64,000 bases of DNA, taken from contig JANNPN010000182.1 of NCBI GenBank assembly GCA_031400185.1, positions 18,235-82,234 on the forward strand. The letters are read 5' to 3'. A program made the position numbers and the translations under genes. Below are positions 34,521 to 44,054 of this stretch, one piece after another. Each line of letters begins with the position of its first letter. Within the stretch, counting starts at the first letter, position 1. The DNA comes from UTPRO1 sp031400185. Lineage in GTDB: Bacteria > Desulfobacterota > Binatia > UTPRO1. The notes beneath the pieces are model-generated. The model was given only the letters and a program-made list of their open reading frames with translations. It had not been told where the DNA came from and made no database searches.

Positions 34521-35230
34521 GCGAGCAGCGCCTCGAGATCGAGGAGCGACGCGAGCCGCCAGATGCCCGTGGGCTCCGCCGGCATGGTGACCTCGGGGCG
34601 TGCGAGCCAGGCGGTGCGCATCCCGATCGCGTGCGCCGGAACGACGTCGCGCTCCCATGAGTCGCCGACGTGGAGGATGACGTCGGCGGGAAGGGCGAGC
34701 CGAGCCGCTGCGAGCTCGTAGATCGCGGGATCGGGTTTGGTGATTCCGACCAGCGCCGAGTCGACGACCACTGCGAACGGCGCGAGCTTCGCTTCGGCGA
34801 GAAGCGCCGGCATGTTGCCGTACGAGTTGGAGACGACGCCGAGACGGAACTCCCGACTCAGCCGTTGCAGCAGCAGCCGATTGCGATCCCACGCATCCCG
34901 CGTCTTGGCGACGAACGCGTCCGTGAGGCTGTTCGCGAGCCTGCGGTCGTCGCACGCGAGCCGCTGGAGCTGCAGCGCCACGTGCGTACGTACCATGCGG
35001 TCGAGACCGTACGTCCGGATCTCGGGCTCGCGGGCGAGTGCGGCGTCGGCGGAGTAAAACGCGTCCTTCAGCGCTGGATACGCCACGTCGGCACCGGCCT
35101 CCGCGTACAGGCGGACGAAGTGATCGAACCAGTGCTGGGCGTCGCCGTCGAGCGTGCCCCCGTAGTCGAGCAGTACCGCCGCGAGGCCGTCGCGCCTCCC
35201 GACTTCGCGAGACGTCGCCGCCGCGGTCAC
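34517..35230 (-). CDS. HAD-superfamily phosphatase-like protein
   Basis: 237 residues, GTG start. HAD motifs: I is LLDYGGTLDG, II is VVSNSYG, III is the Lys of ITKPDPAIYE, and IV is HVGDSWERDVV. Motif I has Gly where most phosphatases have the second Asp (DxDGT), a variant seen in some HAD groups whose activity is not always proven. First gene of the operon, 19 bases from the divergent phosphotransferase gene. It could remove a phosphate from a cyclitol or sugar intermediate. Confidence 0.85.
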   Translation of the reverse strand: MTAAATSREVGRRDGLAAVLLDYGGTLDGDAQHWFDHFVRLYAEAGADVAYPALKDAFYSADAALAREPEIRTYGLDRMVRTHVALQLQRLACDDRRLANSLTDAFVAKTRDAWDRNRLLLQRLSREFRLGVVSNSYGNMPALLAEAKLAPFAVVVDSALVGITKPDPAIYELAAARLALPADVILHVGDSWERDVVPAHAIGMRTAWLARPEVTMPAEPTGIWRLASLLDLEALLA

Positions 35231-35249
35231 GCGGCAGAGCTACCAGGCG

Positions 35250-36560
35250 ATGCGTGGCCCTTCAATTGACGCGCGTAGGCTCGAGCGCTACGTGACCGCG
35301 GACGTGAGGGCGGTGGAGATTCCGGCGGTCGCAGTCGCCGAACGGGCGACGGGCGCGTCGGAAGCACGCGCGGTGGTCTTCGTGCCGAGCCCGCGTGTCT
35401 GGCATCGTCAGGGAACGCCGGGCGGGCTGTCGTTGCTCGAGCGCCAGCTGAAACAGCTCCGCACGCTCGGCGCGAGTCCGGCGTTGCTCCTGGTGCCTGC
35501 GGATCAGCCCGAGCCCATTCTGTCAAACGGCCTCGGTCCGGTCGCGATTGCCCGCGTGCCGCGCGCCACGAGCGATCTGGGGGCGGCGCTCGCGGCAGCA
35601 CCGGCGTTGCCACACGCGAGCCTCGCGCTCAGCGCCGATCGCCTGGTCGACCTCCGTGTGCTGCGGGCGCTCGCCGACGCCGGCGACACGACGTTCGCGA
35701 CGGTCGACGGCGTCCGTCCCGAGCCCGTCGGCTGGGTGCAGGCGGCCGACGTCGCCCGTCATGGCGCCGCCGTCACTGCACGTGCGCGACGCCTGCCGCT
35801 CGCGTCGCTCGACCCGTACAGCGCCGAGCTCCGCGGTACGGCGATGCCGTACGTGATCGCGAGCGGGACGACGGCGGAGCGTCGCCGCGCCTGGGACGTG
35901 CTGATCGACCATGTGCAGAAACGGTCGCTCGACCTTCCGGGGCAGTACTTCGACACTCCGTTCGAGAATTTCCTCGTCCGCCGTCTCGCGCCGACCGACG
36001 TGACGCCGAACCAGATCACGCTGCTCACGCTGGTCGTGGCGTGCGTGGTCGCCGGTTTTTTTCTGCACGGCTGGCTCCGGGTCGGGATCCTGCTGGCGCT
36101 CGTCGTCGGGGTCCTCGATGGGGTCGACGGCAAGCTCGCGCGTCTGAAGCTCGCCACCTCGAAGCTCGGCGAGCTCGAGCACGTCGGCGACTTCTTCTAC
36201 GAGAGCTCCTGGTACCTGACGTTGGCCTCGTATCTCGCGAGCGCAACCGCGCGCGTCGGGCTCTGGTACGCGGGGCTCGTGCTCGTCGCCTGCGACCTGG
36301 CGGACAGCCTGCTCTATTTCGCCGCGCAGCGCCGCACCGGGAAGATGCTCGACGAGCTCACGCCGTTCGACCGGCGATTCCGCGCGATCGCGGGGCGCCG
36401 GAACATCTACGTCGTGATCTTCGTCGTCGGGTTTTTCACCGGGCACGCGACGACGGCGTTTCTCTGCGTGGTTGCGTGGGCGATCTGTACGGTCGCCGTG
36501 CACGCGTCACGGGTCGCGTGGCTGCTCGCCACCGAACCGCGCCCGCTTCGGGCCGAATGA
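35250..36560 (+). CDS. Second CDP-alcohol phosphatidyltransferase with N-terminal nucleotidyltransferase-like domain
   Basis: 436 residues. Residues 40-215 look like a nucleotidyltransferase-type alpha/beta domain (LALSADRLVDLRVLRAL) without the glycine-rich loop. Residues 235-425 are a membrane CDP-alcohol phosphotransferase: D290, D293-G294, A297-R298, G307, then E310-H311 and D314. The canonical third and fourth Asp (G-x3-D-x3-D) are therefore replaced by an EHxxD arrangement, which marks a subfamily with probably altered acceptor chemistry. It is divergent from the six-gene operon. Its 3' end overlaps the convergent flippase-like gene by 54 bases. Confidence 0.85.
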   Translation: MRGPSIDARRLERYVTADVRAVEIPAVAVAERATGASEARAVVFVPSPRVWHRQGTPGGLSLLERQLKQLRTLGASPALLLVPADQPEPILSNGLGPVAIARVPRATSDLGAALAAAPALPHASLALSADRLVDLRVLRALADAGDTTFATVDGVRPEPVGWVQAADVARHGAAVTARARRLPLASLDPYSAELRGTAMPYVIASGTTAERRRAWDVLIDHVQKRSLDLPGQYFDTPFENFLVRRLAPTDVTPNQITLLTLVVACVVAGFFLHGWLRVGILLALVVGVLDGVDGKLARLKLATSKLGELEHVGDFFYESSWYLTLASYLASATARVGLWYAGLVLVACDLADSLLYFAAQRRTGKMLDELTPFDRRFRAIAGRRNIYVVIFVVGFFTGHATTAFLCVVAWAICTVAVHASRVAWLLATEPRPLRAE

Positions 36561-37529
36561 CAGCGCGGCGAACGCCGCAAGGCCGATCGCCGCGCCGGCG
36601 AGCTGGTTCAGGCGCAGGATGACGGCGACCGCGAGTCCGGTCGCGGCGTCGAAACCGAACGTCGTGAACACGAGGACGCGGCCGGCCTCCTGCACGCCGA
36701 TCCGTCCCGGCACGAGGAACGCCGCCGAATCGAGCACGAGCGCAAACGCCTCGATCGCGAGGCACGTCGCGAACGGCGTCGGCATGCCGAGTGCCCACAA
36801 GATGAATGCGAGCTGGACGAGGCTCACGAGCTGGCCGCCGGCGTGCCACGCCACCGAGCCGACGAACGCCCGCGGACGCTCGCGATAGAACGCCGACAGG
36901 TGCGCGTCGAGGGCGGCACTCCCGGCGTGAAGACGGTCGGCGAGGGCGCGCGCGACGCCGAGGCGGCGAACGGCGTTGGCTGCGAGCCCGAAGATGCCGC
37001 GCTGCTGCAGCTGCACGAACCCGAAGACGCCGCCGACCGTCGCTGCGAACGCCACGACGATCGCAATCGCGAGATCGGGCGTGTCCCGCGTCCGTCCGAG
37101 CACCGCGGAGAGCCCGAGCAGCACGAGGGTTGCTTGGCCGAGGGCGTAGCTCATGCGGGCGGCGACGAGCGAGGCGGCGGTGACGGCGGTCGGGAGGCGC
37201 GGGCGTAGCAGCATGGTCTTCACGACCTCGCCCCCGACAGTCGCGGTCGGTGTCAGCTGGTTGATCGCGACGCCCGCCTGGCGGACCCAGAACAGCAGCG
37301 TGAACGGGACCGCGGCGTCGGGCGGCAAGGTCCGGCGCCACGCGATCGTGTTGCAGAAGTCGATCACGAGCTCGAGCACGATGACCCCGACGATCGCCCA
37401 GCCGAAGCCGTGGAGATCGTCCAGTAGGCGGCGCGCGCCGACGTGATGCACGAGGAGACCGAGCAGCACGAGGCCCGCGACGAGCAATGCCGCCTGGACG
37501 GTGCGCGCGGTGCGCAACGCTCCGGTCAC
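36507..37529 (-). CDS. Flippase-like membrane protein (UPF0104 / lysylphosphatidylglycerol synthase TM domain)
   Basis: 340 residues with about eight membrane helices and no soluble aminoacyltransferase domain. The family core is seen in INQLTPTATVGGEVVKTMLL and LVPGRIGVQEAGRV. Relatives (MprF membrane domain, AglD, HpnL) move or handle modified lipids. The GTG start overlaps the purN stop (GTGA), so it is co-transcribed with purM-purN, yet its 3' end runs 54 bases into the convergent CDP-alcohol phosphotransferase gene. A role in flipping the cluster's lipid is plausible but unproven. Confidence 0.85.
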   Translation of the reverse strand: MTGALRTARTVQAALLVAGLVLLGLLVHHVGARRLLDDLHGFGWAIVGVIVLELVIDFCNTIAWRRTLPPDAAVPFTLLFWVRQAGVAINQLTPTATVGGEVVKTMLLRPRLPTAVTAASLVAARMSYALGQATLVLLGLSAVLGRTRDTPDLAIAIVVAFAATVGGVFGFVQLQQRGIFGLAANAVRRLGVARALADRLHAGSAALDAHLSAFYRERPRAFVGSVAWHAGGQLVSLVQLAFILWALGMPTPFATCLAIEAFALVLDSAAFLVPGRIGVQEAGRVLVFTTFGFDAATGLAVAVILRLNQLAGAAIGLAAFAALSFGPKRARFGGEQPRDP

Positions 37530-38191
37530 GCCGTCGGCGGCTCGGGATTTGCGAGTGCCGCGTCGCGCGCGGATGTGGCACCGGCGATCTCGACGCGCCG
37601 CCCGTCGATGCGCACGCGGCCTTCGGCGATCAGCTGGATCGCGTACGGAAAGAGGCGGTGCTCCTGGCACTGGACGCGGGCGTGCAGCGTTTGCTCGGTG
37701 TCGTCCGGGAGGATCGGGACGGCGGCCTGTGCGAGGATCGGGCCGTGATCGGTCTCCTCGTCGACGAAGTGCACCGTTACCCCGGTGATGCGTGCGCCAT
37801 GCGCCAGCGCTTGCCGTTCGGCGTGCAGCCCGGGAAACGCCGGGAGCAGCGCGGGGTGGACGTTCAGCACGCGCTGCGGAAAGGCCGCAAGCAGCACCGG
37901 CGTGACGAGGCGCATGAACCCCGCCAGGACCACGAGCTCCACCTGATGGGTACGCAGGACCTCGACGAGTCGTGCGTCGTACGCTTCGCGCGACGGCGCA
38001 TCGCGGTGGGGAAGTGAGATTGTGGTGAGGTCGTGGCGCCGTGCACGCTCGATCCCGAGCGCATCGGGGACGTTGCTCACGACGACCGCGATCCGGGCGT
38101 CGAGCCGGCGCGCGCCGATGGCATCGATCAGGGCTTGCAGATTGGTGCCGCTGCCCGAAAGCAGGACGCCGAGCGCGAGCGGCTCAGGCAT
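37526..38191 (-). CDS. purN: Phosphoribosylglycinamide formyltransferase
   Basis: Third step of purine synthesis, using 10-formyl-THF. 221 residues from ATG 38191. GVLLSGSGTNLQALIDA opens the fold, LVVLAGFMRL follows, and the catalytic Asn/His lie in VLNVHPALLPAFPG with the catalytic Asp in DEETDHGPIL. The gene overlaps purM upstream by eight bases and the flippase-like gene downstream by four. Confidence 0.95.
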   Translation of the reverse strand: MPEPLALGVLLSGSGTNLQALIDAIGARRLDARIAVVVSNVPDALGIERARRHDLTTISLPHRDAPSREAYDARLVEVLRTHQVELVVLAGFMRLVTPVLLAAFPQRVLNVHPALLPAFPGLHAERQALAHGARITGVTVHFVDEETDHGPILAQAAVPILPDDTEQTLHARVQCQEHRLFPYAIQLIAEGRVRIDGRRVEIAGATSARDAALANPEPPTA

Positions 38192-39242
38192 CGCCCTCGA
38201 ACGCGAGCCCGCGCGTGCCCCGCACGATCGTTCCGATGCGATACGCGCCGGCGCGGCGAGTCCGCAGGAAGGCGAGCGCGCGGTCGGCGTGCGCGGCCGC
38301 CACGACGAGGACGTACCCGATTCCATTGTTGAAGGTGCGATCCATCTCGTCGCGAGACACGCGCCCGTGGCGGGCGATCAGGCCGAAGATCGGCGGCACG
38401 CGCCACGCGCCGCGCCGTACCACCGCGCGACAGCGCGCGGGCAGCACGCGGGGCAAGTTCCCGGGCAGGCCGCCGCCGGTGATGTGAGCCATGGCGTGGA
38501 CCGCGCCCGCGGGAAGGCGACGGAGGAGCTCGCGCACGAGCGGGACGTAGATGCGGGTCGGGCGGAGCAGCTCGTTGCCGAGGGCGGTACGCAGCCCGGG
38601 CGCTGGACGATCGAGCGGCAACTTGGCGCGCTCGAGCAGCACGCGCCGCGCGAGCGCGAACCCGTTGCTGTGGAGGCCGCTCGACGCGAGGCCGATCAGC
38701 ACGTCGCCGGGGCGCACCGCGCGCCCGTCGATGAGCCGCCTTCGCTCGACGACGCCGACGGCGAATCCGGCGAGGTCGTACTCGCCGTCCGGATAGAACG
38801 ACGGCATCTCTGCGGTCTCGCCGCCAACGAGGCTGCAGCCTGCGAGCTTGCAGCCACGTGCGATGCCGCGGACCAAGTCCGTCCCGCGGCGGACGTCGAG
38901 GCGCCCCGTTGCGAAGTAGTCGAGGAAGAGGAACGGCTCGGCCCCGATCGTCAGCAGGTCGTTCACGCTCATGGCGACGAGGTCGATGCCGACGGTGTCG
39001 TGGCGGTCCAGCGCGAAGGCGATGCGGAGCTTCGTGCCGACGCCGTCGGTCGACGTGACCAGCAACGGTTCGCGGTATCCGCGCGGCAGCCGCGCGAGCG
39101 CGGCGAATCCGCCGACCCCGGCGACGATCTCCGGCCGGCGCGTCGAGCGCGCGAGCTTGCCGATGTGCTTCACGAGACGATCGCCGGCGTCGATGTCGAC
39201 GCCGGCGGCGGCATAGGTCAACGCGCGAGCGACGTTCGGCAT
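38184..39242 (-). CDS. purM: Phosphoribosylformylglycinamidine cyclo-ligase
   Basis: Fifth step of purine synthesis, making AIR with ATP. 352 residues from ATG 39242 (MPNVARALTYAAAGVDID). STDGVGTKLRIA and GGETAEMPSFY are the ATP and substrate loops; HITGGGLPGNLPR is the C-terminal signature. It is separated from the purB-S-Q-L-F set by about 15 kb but transcribed with purN. Confidence 0.95.
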   Translation of the reverse strand: MPNVARALTYAAAGVDIDAGDRLVKHIGKLARSTRRPEIVAGVGGFAALARLPRGYREPLLVTSTDGVGTKLRIAFALDRHDTVGIDLVAMSVNDLLTIGAEPFLFLDYFATGRLDVRRGTDLVRGIARGCKLAGCSLVGGETAEMPSFYPDGEYDLAGFAVGVVERRRLIDGRAVRPGDVLIGLASSGLHSNGFALARRVLLERAKLPLDRPAPGLRTALGNELLRPTRIYVPLVRELLRRLPAGAVHAMAHITGGGLPGNLPRVLPARCRAVVRRGAWRVPPIFGLIARHGRVSRDEMDRTFNNGIGYVLVVAAAHADRALAFLRTRRAGAYRIGTIVRGTRGLAFEGDA

Positions 39243-39274
39243 GGCGCGGATAGCATCGGAAAGATCCCGACGTG

Positions 39275-39880
39275 TCAATGCGCCGTGCAGGTCGGTCGCG
39301 CCGCGAGAACGCCCGACCGGATCGCCGTCTTGCCGTGATACGTGCTGCGGATGTCGGCGCGCAGGAGCACGCGCCACCCGGCACACAGGGCGTCGAGCTC
39401 GCCGGGCGCCAGCAGAAACTCCGGTCGGCGCGCGAGCGCCGCGTGTGGGTCGTTGTCGCGGCGCTGCGTCTCGTAGAGCAGCGCACCGCCGGGTGCCACC
39501 GCCGCGCGGAGCGCGGGGAAGAGCGCACGCTCGAGGAAGTCGACGACGACGACGACGAGCCCGTAGCGCCCGACCGGCAATGGCCATGACGTCACATCGG
39601 CAGCGACGCAGTGAACCGGGAGGTGGCGCGCGGACGCCTCTCGTCGAAGTGTCGAGAGGGCCGGGCGGGCGAAGTCGACGGCGTCGACGGCGAAACCATG
39701 GGCGGCGAGCAGCAGCGCATGCCGGCCGCGGCCGCACGCGAGGTCGAGCGCACGGCGGGGCGCGGCCCAGGGTAGCCCGGCGAGGGCATCCAGCGCGCGC
39801 ATCACGAACGGCGAGGGCGCGTTGATCGTGTCATCCGCCGCGTGCCGCCGCTCCCACGTATGCCGACGATCGTCCGTCAC
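39275..39880 (-). CDS. SAM-dependent methyltransferase
   Basis: 201 residues, GTG start. Motif I is ALDLACGRGRHALLLA and the acidic end of strand 2 is VDAVDFA; motif IV is unusually Val-rich (GLVVVVVDFL). Similar small methyltransferases are annotated as TehB-like or type 11, without a fixed substrate. It sits between comF and purM, 32 bases before the latter. Confidence 0.85.
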   Translation of the reverse strand: MTDDRRHTWERRHAADDTINAPSPFVMRALDALAGLPWAAPRRALDLACGRGRHALLLAAHGFAVDAVDFARPALSTLRREASARHLPVHCVAADVTSWPLPVGRYGLVVVVVDFLERALFPALRAAVAPGGALLYETQRRDNDPHAALARRPEFLLAPGELDALCAGWRVLLRADIRSTYHGKTAIRSGVLAARPTCTAH

Positions 39881-39958
39881 TGGCGGGAGCCATAGCGCGC
39901 ACTGGGCTGGGCTGCGACCGACGCCCTGCGGGCCGGGCTCACAGCACGCGGGCGATGG

Positions 39959-40660
39959 TCACGACGTCGACGGCCGCGGTCCCAGCGTCGGACAGCGCGC
40001 GCGCGCGACCTCGCGTACTGTCGCGCCGGAAGTCCACACGTCGTCGACCACGAGCGCCGTGCGTCCGGCGACCGTCGCCCGGTCCACCACGGCGAATGCC
40101 GCCTCCACGTTGCGGGCGCGTTCGGCGGAGCCGAGCCCGACTTGTGATGGCGTATCGCGACGTCGCACCACGGCCGTCAGCAGGGCACGGCTGCCGAGCG
40201 CGCGTGCCAGATGGCGCGCGACGAGCGCGCTCTGGTTGAAGCCGCGCGCGCGGAGTCGCCGCGGGTGGAGCGGTACGGGTACGACGACGTCGACACGAGG
40301 GTCCGGAACGCGCGGAACGAGCGCGGCGGCGAAGCGCCGTCCCAATCGGCGGGCGCCGCCGTACTTGAGCCGTGCGATGGCGACCGCGACCGGGTCCGCG
40401 CCCGTGTCGCGATCGTAGGCAGCGAATGCGCGCGCCATCCGGATCGGCGCGGCGGCCGCCCCGCACGCCGCGCAACGCTCCAGCCGCGGTGTGGGCATTC
40501 CGCACGCCACGCACTCAGGTGGTCCCAGCCGGTGGGCCGACGCATCGCATGGTCGACAGAACAACGCCTTCGGGTCGATCGAGGATTCACATGCAGCGCA
40601 GCGCTCGGGGCACACGAGGTCGGCGGCGAGACCGACGATCGGCAGGTCATCGATGGCCAT
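39959..40660 (-). CDS. ComF-family amidophosphoribosyltransferase-like protein, C-terminus frameshifted
   Basis: ATG 40660 follows a strong CGGAGG. The N-terminal double zinc ribbon (CPERCAACESS, FCRPC, CVACGMP, CAACG) and the PRPP motif LVVDDVWTSGAT define ComF, linked to DNA uptake in competent bacteria. After TVREVARA the frame ends in an unrelated RCPTLGPRPSTS. In the frame ending at 39939 the sequence continues instead as LSDAGTAAVDVVTIARVL, the expected ComF ending. The switch lies in a 13-base GCGCG tract at 39995-40007, so an extra CG dinucleotide explains it. It may be a real slippage mutation or a sequencing error; upstream starts to 40849 are not supported. Confidence 0.85.
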   Translation of the reverse strand: MAIDDLPIVGLAADLVCPERCAACESSIDPKALFCRPCDASAHRLGPPECVACGMPTPRLERCAACGAAAAPIRMARAFAAYDRDTGADPVAVAIARLKYGGARRLGRRFAAALVPRVPDPRVDVVVPVPLHPRRLRARGFNQSALVARHLARALGSRALLTAVVRRRDTPSQVGLGSAERARNVEAAFAVVDRATVAGRTALVVDDVWTSGATVREVARARCPTLGPRPSTS

Positions 40661-40816
40661 GCGACCTCCGTCGCAGGGGGGCTGGGGGGTTGCACGGGAA
40701 GGTATCGAGGCGCCAGTGTCATGCGCAAATGCGCGCTCGGGCGGATGGCTACGTGAACCTCCGCGATGGCATGGCGGCCGACATGACGAATCACCGGCCG
40801 CTGTCGAGATGCCGAC

Positions 40817-40846
40817 TGGACACCGCGTGAACGGCGCCGCTACACT
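40817..40846 (+). promoter_or_regulatory. Candidate promoter for the small membrane-protein gene
   Basis: TGGACA (40817-40822) and TACACT (40841-40846) with an 18-base spacer. The expected transcript start, near 40853, falls at the first hairpin of the leader. The 156 bases further upstream, back to comF, show no gene. Confidence 0.5.
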
Positions 40847-40849
40847 CAT

Positions 40850-40879
40850 GAAAGCGTTCGCTTTCGGAGGGGCCGAAAG
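40850..40879 (+). promoter_or_regulatory. Two mutually exclusive leader hairpins before a tiny ORF
   Basis: GAAAGC (40850-40855) can pair with GCTTTC (40860-40865) around a GTTC loop. CTTTCGG (40861-40867) can instead pair with CCGAAAG (40873-40879) around AGGGG. The two stems share bases 40861-40865, so only one can form at a time. The loop of the second stem contains a purine-rich AGGGG that could bind the ribosome, nine bases before the ATG after the stem. Confidence 0.5.
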
Positions 40880-40887
40880 GGCACGTC

Positions 40888-41052
40888 ATGCGACGATTTG
40901 TGGCAGGCCTCCTGCTCGGGTTGGCTTCTATGTATTGGTATGCGTATCAGAAGGAAGCGTTCGTCCAGGCGGCGAACGATTGGTTCGCGGAAGCGTCCTC
41001 CGATCCCAACGCCAAGGCAAAGATCGATAAGATGACGTCACGTAAACGCTGA
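40888..41052 (+). CDS. Small single-pass membrane protein, 54 residues
   Basis: ATG after GAAAGGG with good spacing. The sequence starts MRRFVAGLLLGLASMYWYAY, giving a basic N-terminus and one hydrophobic helix, then a charged soluble tail (AKAKIDKMTSRKR). It has its own promoter-like boxes and a structured leader. No family is recognised. It lies 22 bases before yqeY, so the two may be co-transcribed. It is too short for strong coding statistics, but the codon use and GC at third positions fit the neighbours. Confidence 0.6.
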   Translation: MRRFVAGLLLGLASMYWYAYQKEAFVQAANDWFAEASSDPNAKAKIDKMTSRKR

Positions 41053-41074
41053 GAGTTGATAGTGCGAGACCGAC

Positions 41075-41524
41075 GTGGGTGAGCAGCCGCTCTCCGAAGC
41101 GCGACTCCGTGAGCAACTGCAGGGCGCGATGAAGGGGCGCGACATGCCGACGGTCTACGTCCTGCGCGGCGTCCTCGCTGCCGTCGCCAACGGCCGCATC
41201 GACGCCGGCGGGGGCGAGCTTCCCGCCGGCGAGATCATGGCCATCGTGCAGCGCGAGGCGAAAAAGCGGGAAGAGGCCGAAGAGTTTGCCCGCCGCGCCA
41301 ACCGTGAGGATCTGGTCGCGCAGAACGCCGCCGAGCGTGCGATCCTTGCACGTTACCTTCCGACCATGCTCGACGACGAGGCGCTCACGACGGCCATCAA
41401 GGGCTGGATGGCCGAGGGCGTCACGGCGATGGGGTCACTCATGGCCCGTCTGAAGGAGCGACACCCCGGCCAGTACGACGGTAAGCGTGCGAGTGAGATC
41501 GTACGCGGTCTCCTCGCCGGCTGA
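41075..41524 (+). CDS. GatB/YqeY domain-containing protein
   Basis: 149 residues, GTG start. The YqeY fold (helical domain related to the tail of GatB): LREQLQGAMKGRD, ILARYLPTMLDDEAL and LKERHPGQYDGKRASEIVR. Family members may bind tRNA or act in amidation of mischarged tRNA, but a direct role is not proven. It precedes greA. Confidence 0.92.
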   Translation: MGEQPLSEARLREQLQGAMKGRDMPTVYVLRGVLAAVANGRIDAGGGELPAGEIMAIVQREAKKREEAEEFARRANREDLVAQNAAERAILARYLPTMLDDEALTTAIKGWMAEGVTAMGSLMARLKERHPGQYDGKRASEIVRGLLAG

Positions 41525-41571
41525 CGCGTCACCGCAGCGTCGTCTCCCGTCCCAAAACGGCGTCGCGCGTT

Positions 41572-41601
41572 TTGACTTGGCGGAAGGGATGCGGCTAGCA
41601 T
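41572..41601 (+). promoter_or_regulatory. Candidate promoter for greA
   Basis: TTGACT (41572-41577) and TAGCAT (41596-41601), spacer 18 bases. The predicted transcript would start about 12 bases before the ribosome binding site GGAGGAAGG. Confidence 0.5.
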
Positions 41602-41621
41602 CGTCGCCCGCGGAGGAAGGC

Positions 41622-42113
41622 ATGGAGCTACCGGTCGTCACACGCCTCAAGAAGGAGCTTCACGAGCTCAAGCACGAGCTCACGGTGAAGGTCCCGAAGG
41701 AGCTGCACGAGGCTGCGGCGCATGGGGACCTCTCCGAGAACGCCGAGTACGACGCCGCCAAGGCCCGGCAGGAATTCCTGAAGGCGCGCATCGGGCAGAT
41801 GCAGACGAGGATTCGGGAGCTTTCCATGTACACGCTGGCGTCGATCCCGCATGACGTGGTGGCGTATGGCAGTCGCGTCACCGTGATGGACGGCGAGGAA
41901 GGGACGAAGTCCGAGTACCGCATCGTGTTTCCCGAGGAGGTCGACGCAGCGAGCGGCGCGATCTCGCTGAGCTCCCCGATCGGGAAGGCCCTTCTCAATA
42001 GGTCGGTCGGCGACGAGGTCGAGGTGCAGGCCCCCGGCGGCAAGCGTAGCTACCAGATCCTGGGGCTCGTGACCCTGCACGAGTCCGTTGGCGGCGCCTC
42101 CGGCGGGCAGTAG
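41622..42113 (+). CDS. greA: Transcription elongation factor GreA
   Basis: 163 residues from ATG 41622 behind GGAGGAAGG. The N-terminal coiled coil carries the acidic tip HGDLSENAEYDAAKARQ, which enters the RNA polymerase channel to trigger cleavage of backtracked RNA. The C-terminal FKBP-like domain follows (VTVMDGEEG, then ISLSSPIGKALLNRSVGDEV). The frame is open to 41487, but the upstream part has no conservation. Confidence 0.94.
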   Translation: MELPVVTRLKKELHELKHELTVKVPKELHEAAAHGDLSENAEYDAAKARQEFLKARIGQMQTRIRELSMYTLASIPHDVVAYGSRVTVMDGEEGTKSEYRIVFPEEVDAASGAISLSSPIGKALLNRSVGDEVEVQAPGGKRSYQILGLVTLHESVGGASGGQ

Positions 42114-42123
42114 TCGGACGACG

Positions 42124-43963
<1,840 letters not shown>

Positions 43964-43969
43964 CTGCGC

Positions 43970-43992
43970 CGGTGCGCGCTCATGGCGCACCG
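43970..43992 (+). terminator. Hairpin just after the acyl-CoA synthetase stop
   Basis: A perfect 8-bp stem, CGGTGCGC at 43970-43977 with GCGCACCG at 43985-43992, loop of seven bases, beginning seven bases after the stop. No T-tract follows, so termination would need Rho or be weak. Confidence 0.4.
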
Positions 43993-44054
43993 CGTCCCCG
44001 ACTTGCGCCTCCGCACGACCCATGTTAGTTCCCGGCCTGCTTCACTGCTTCAAG

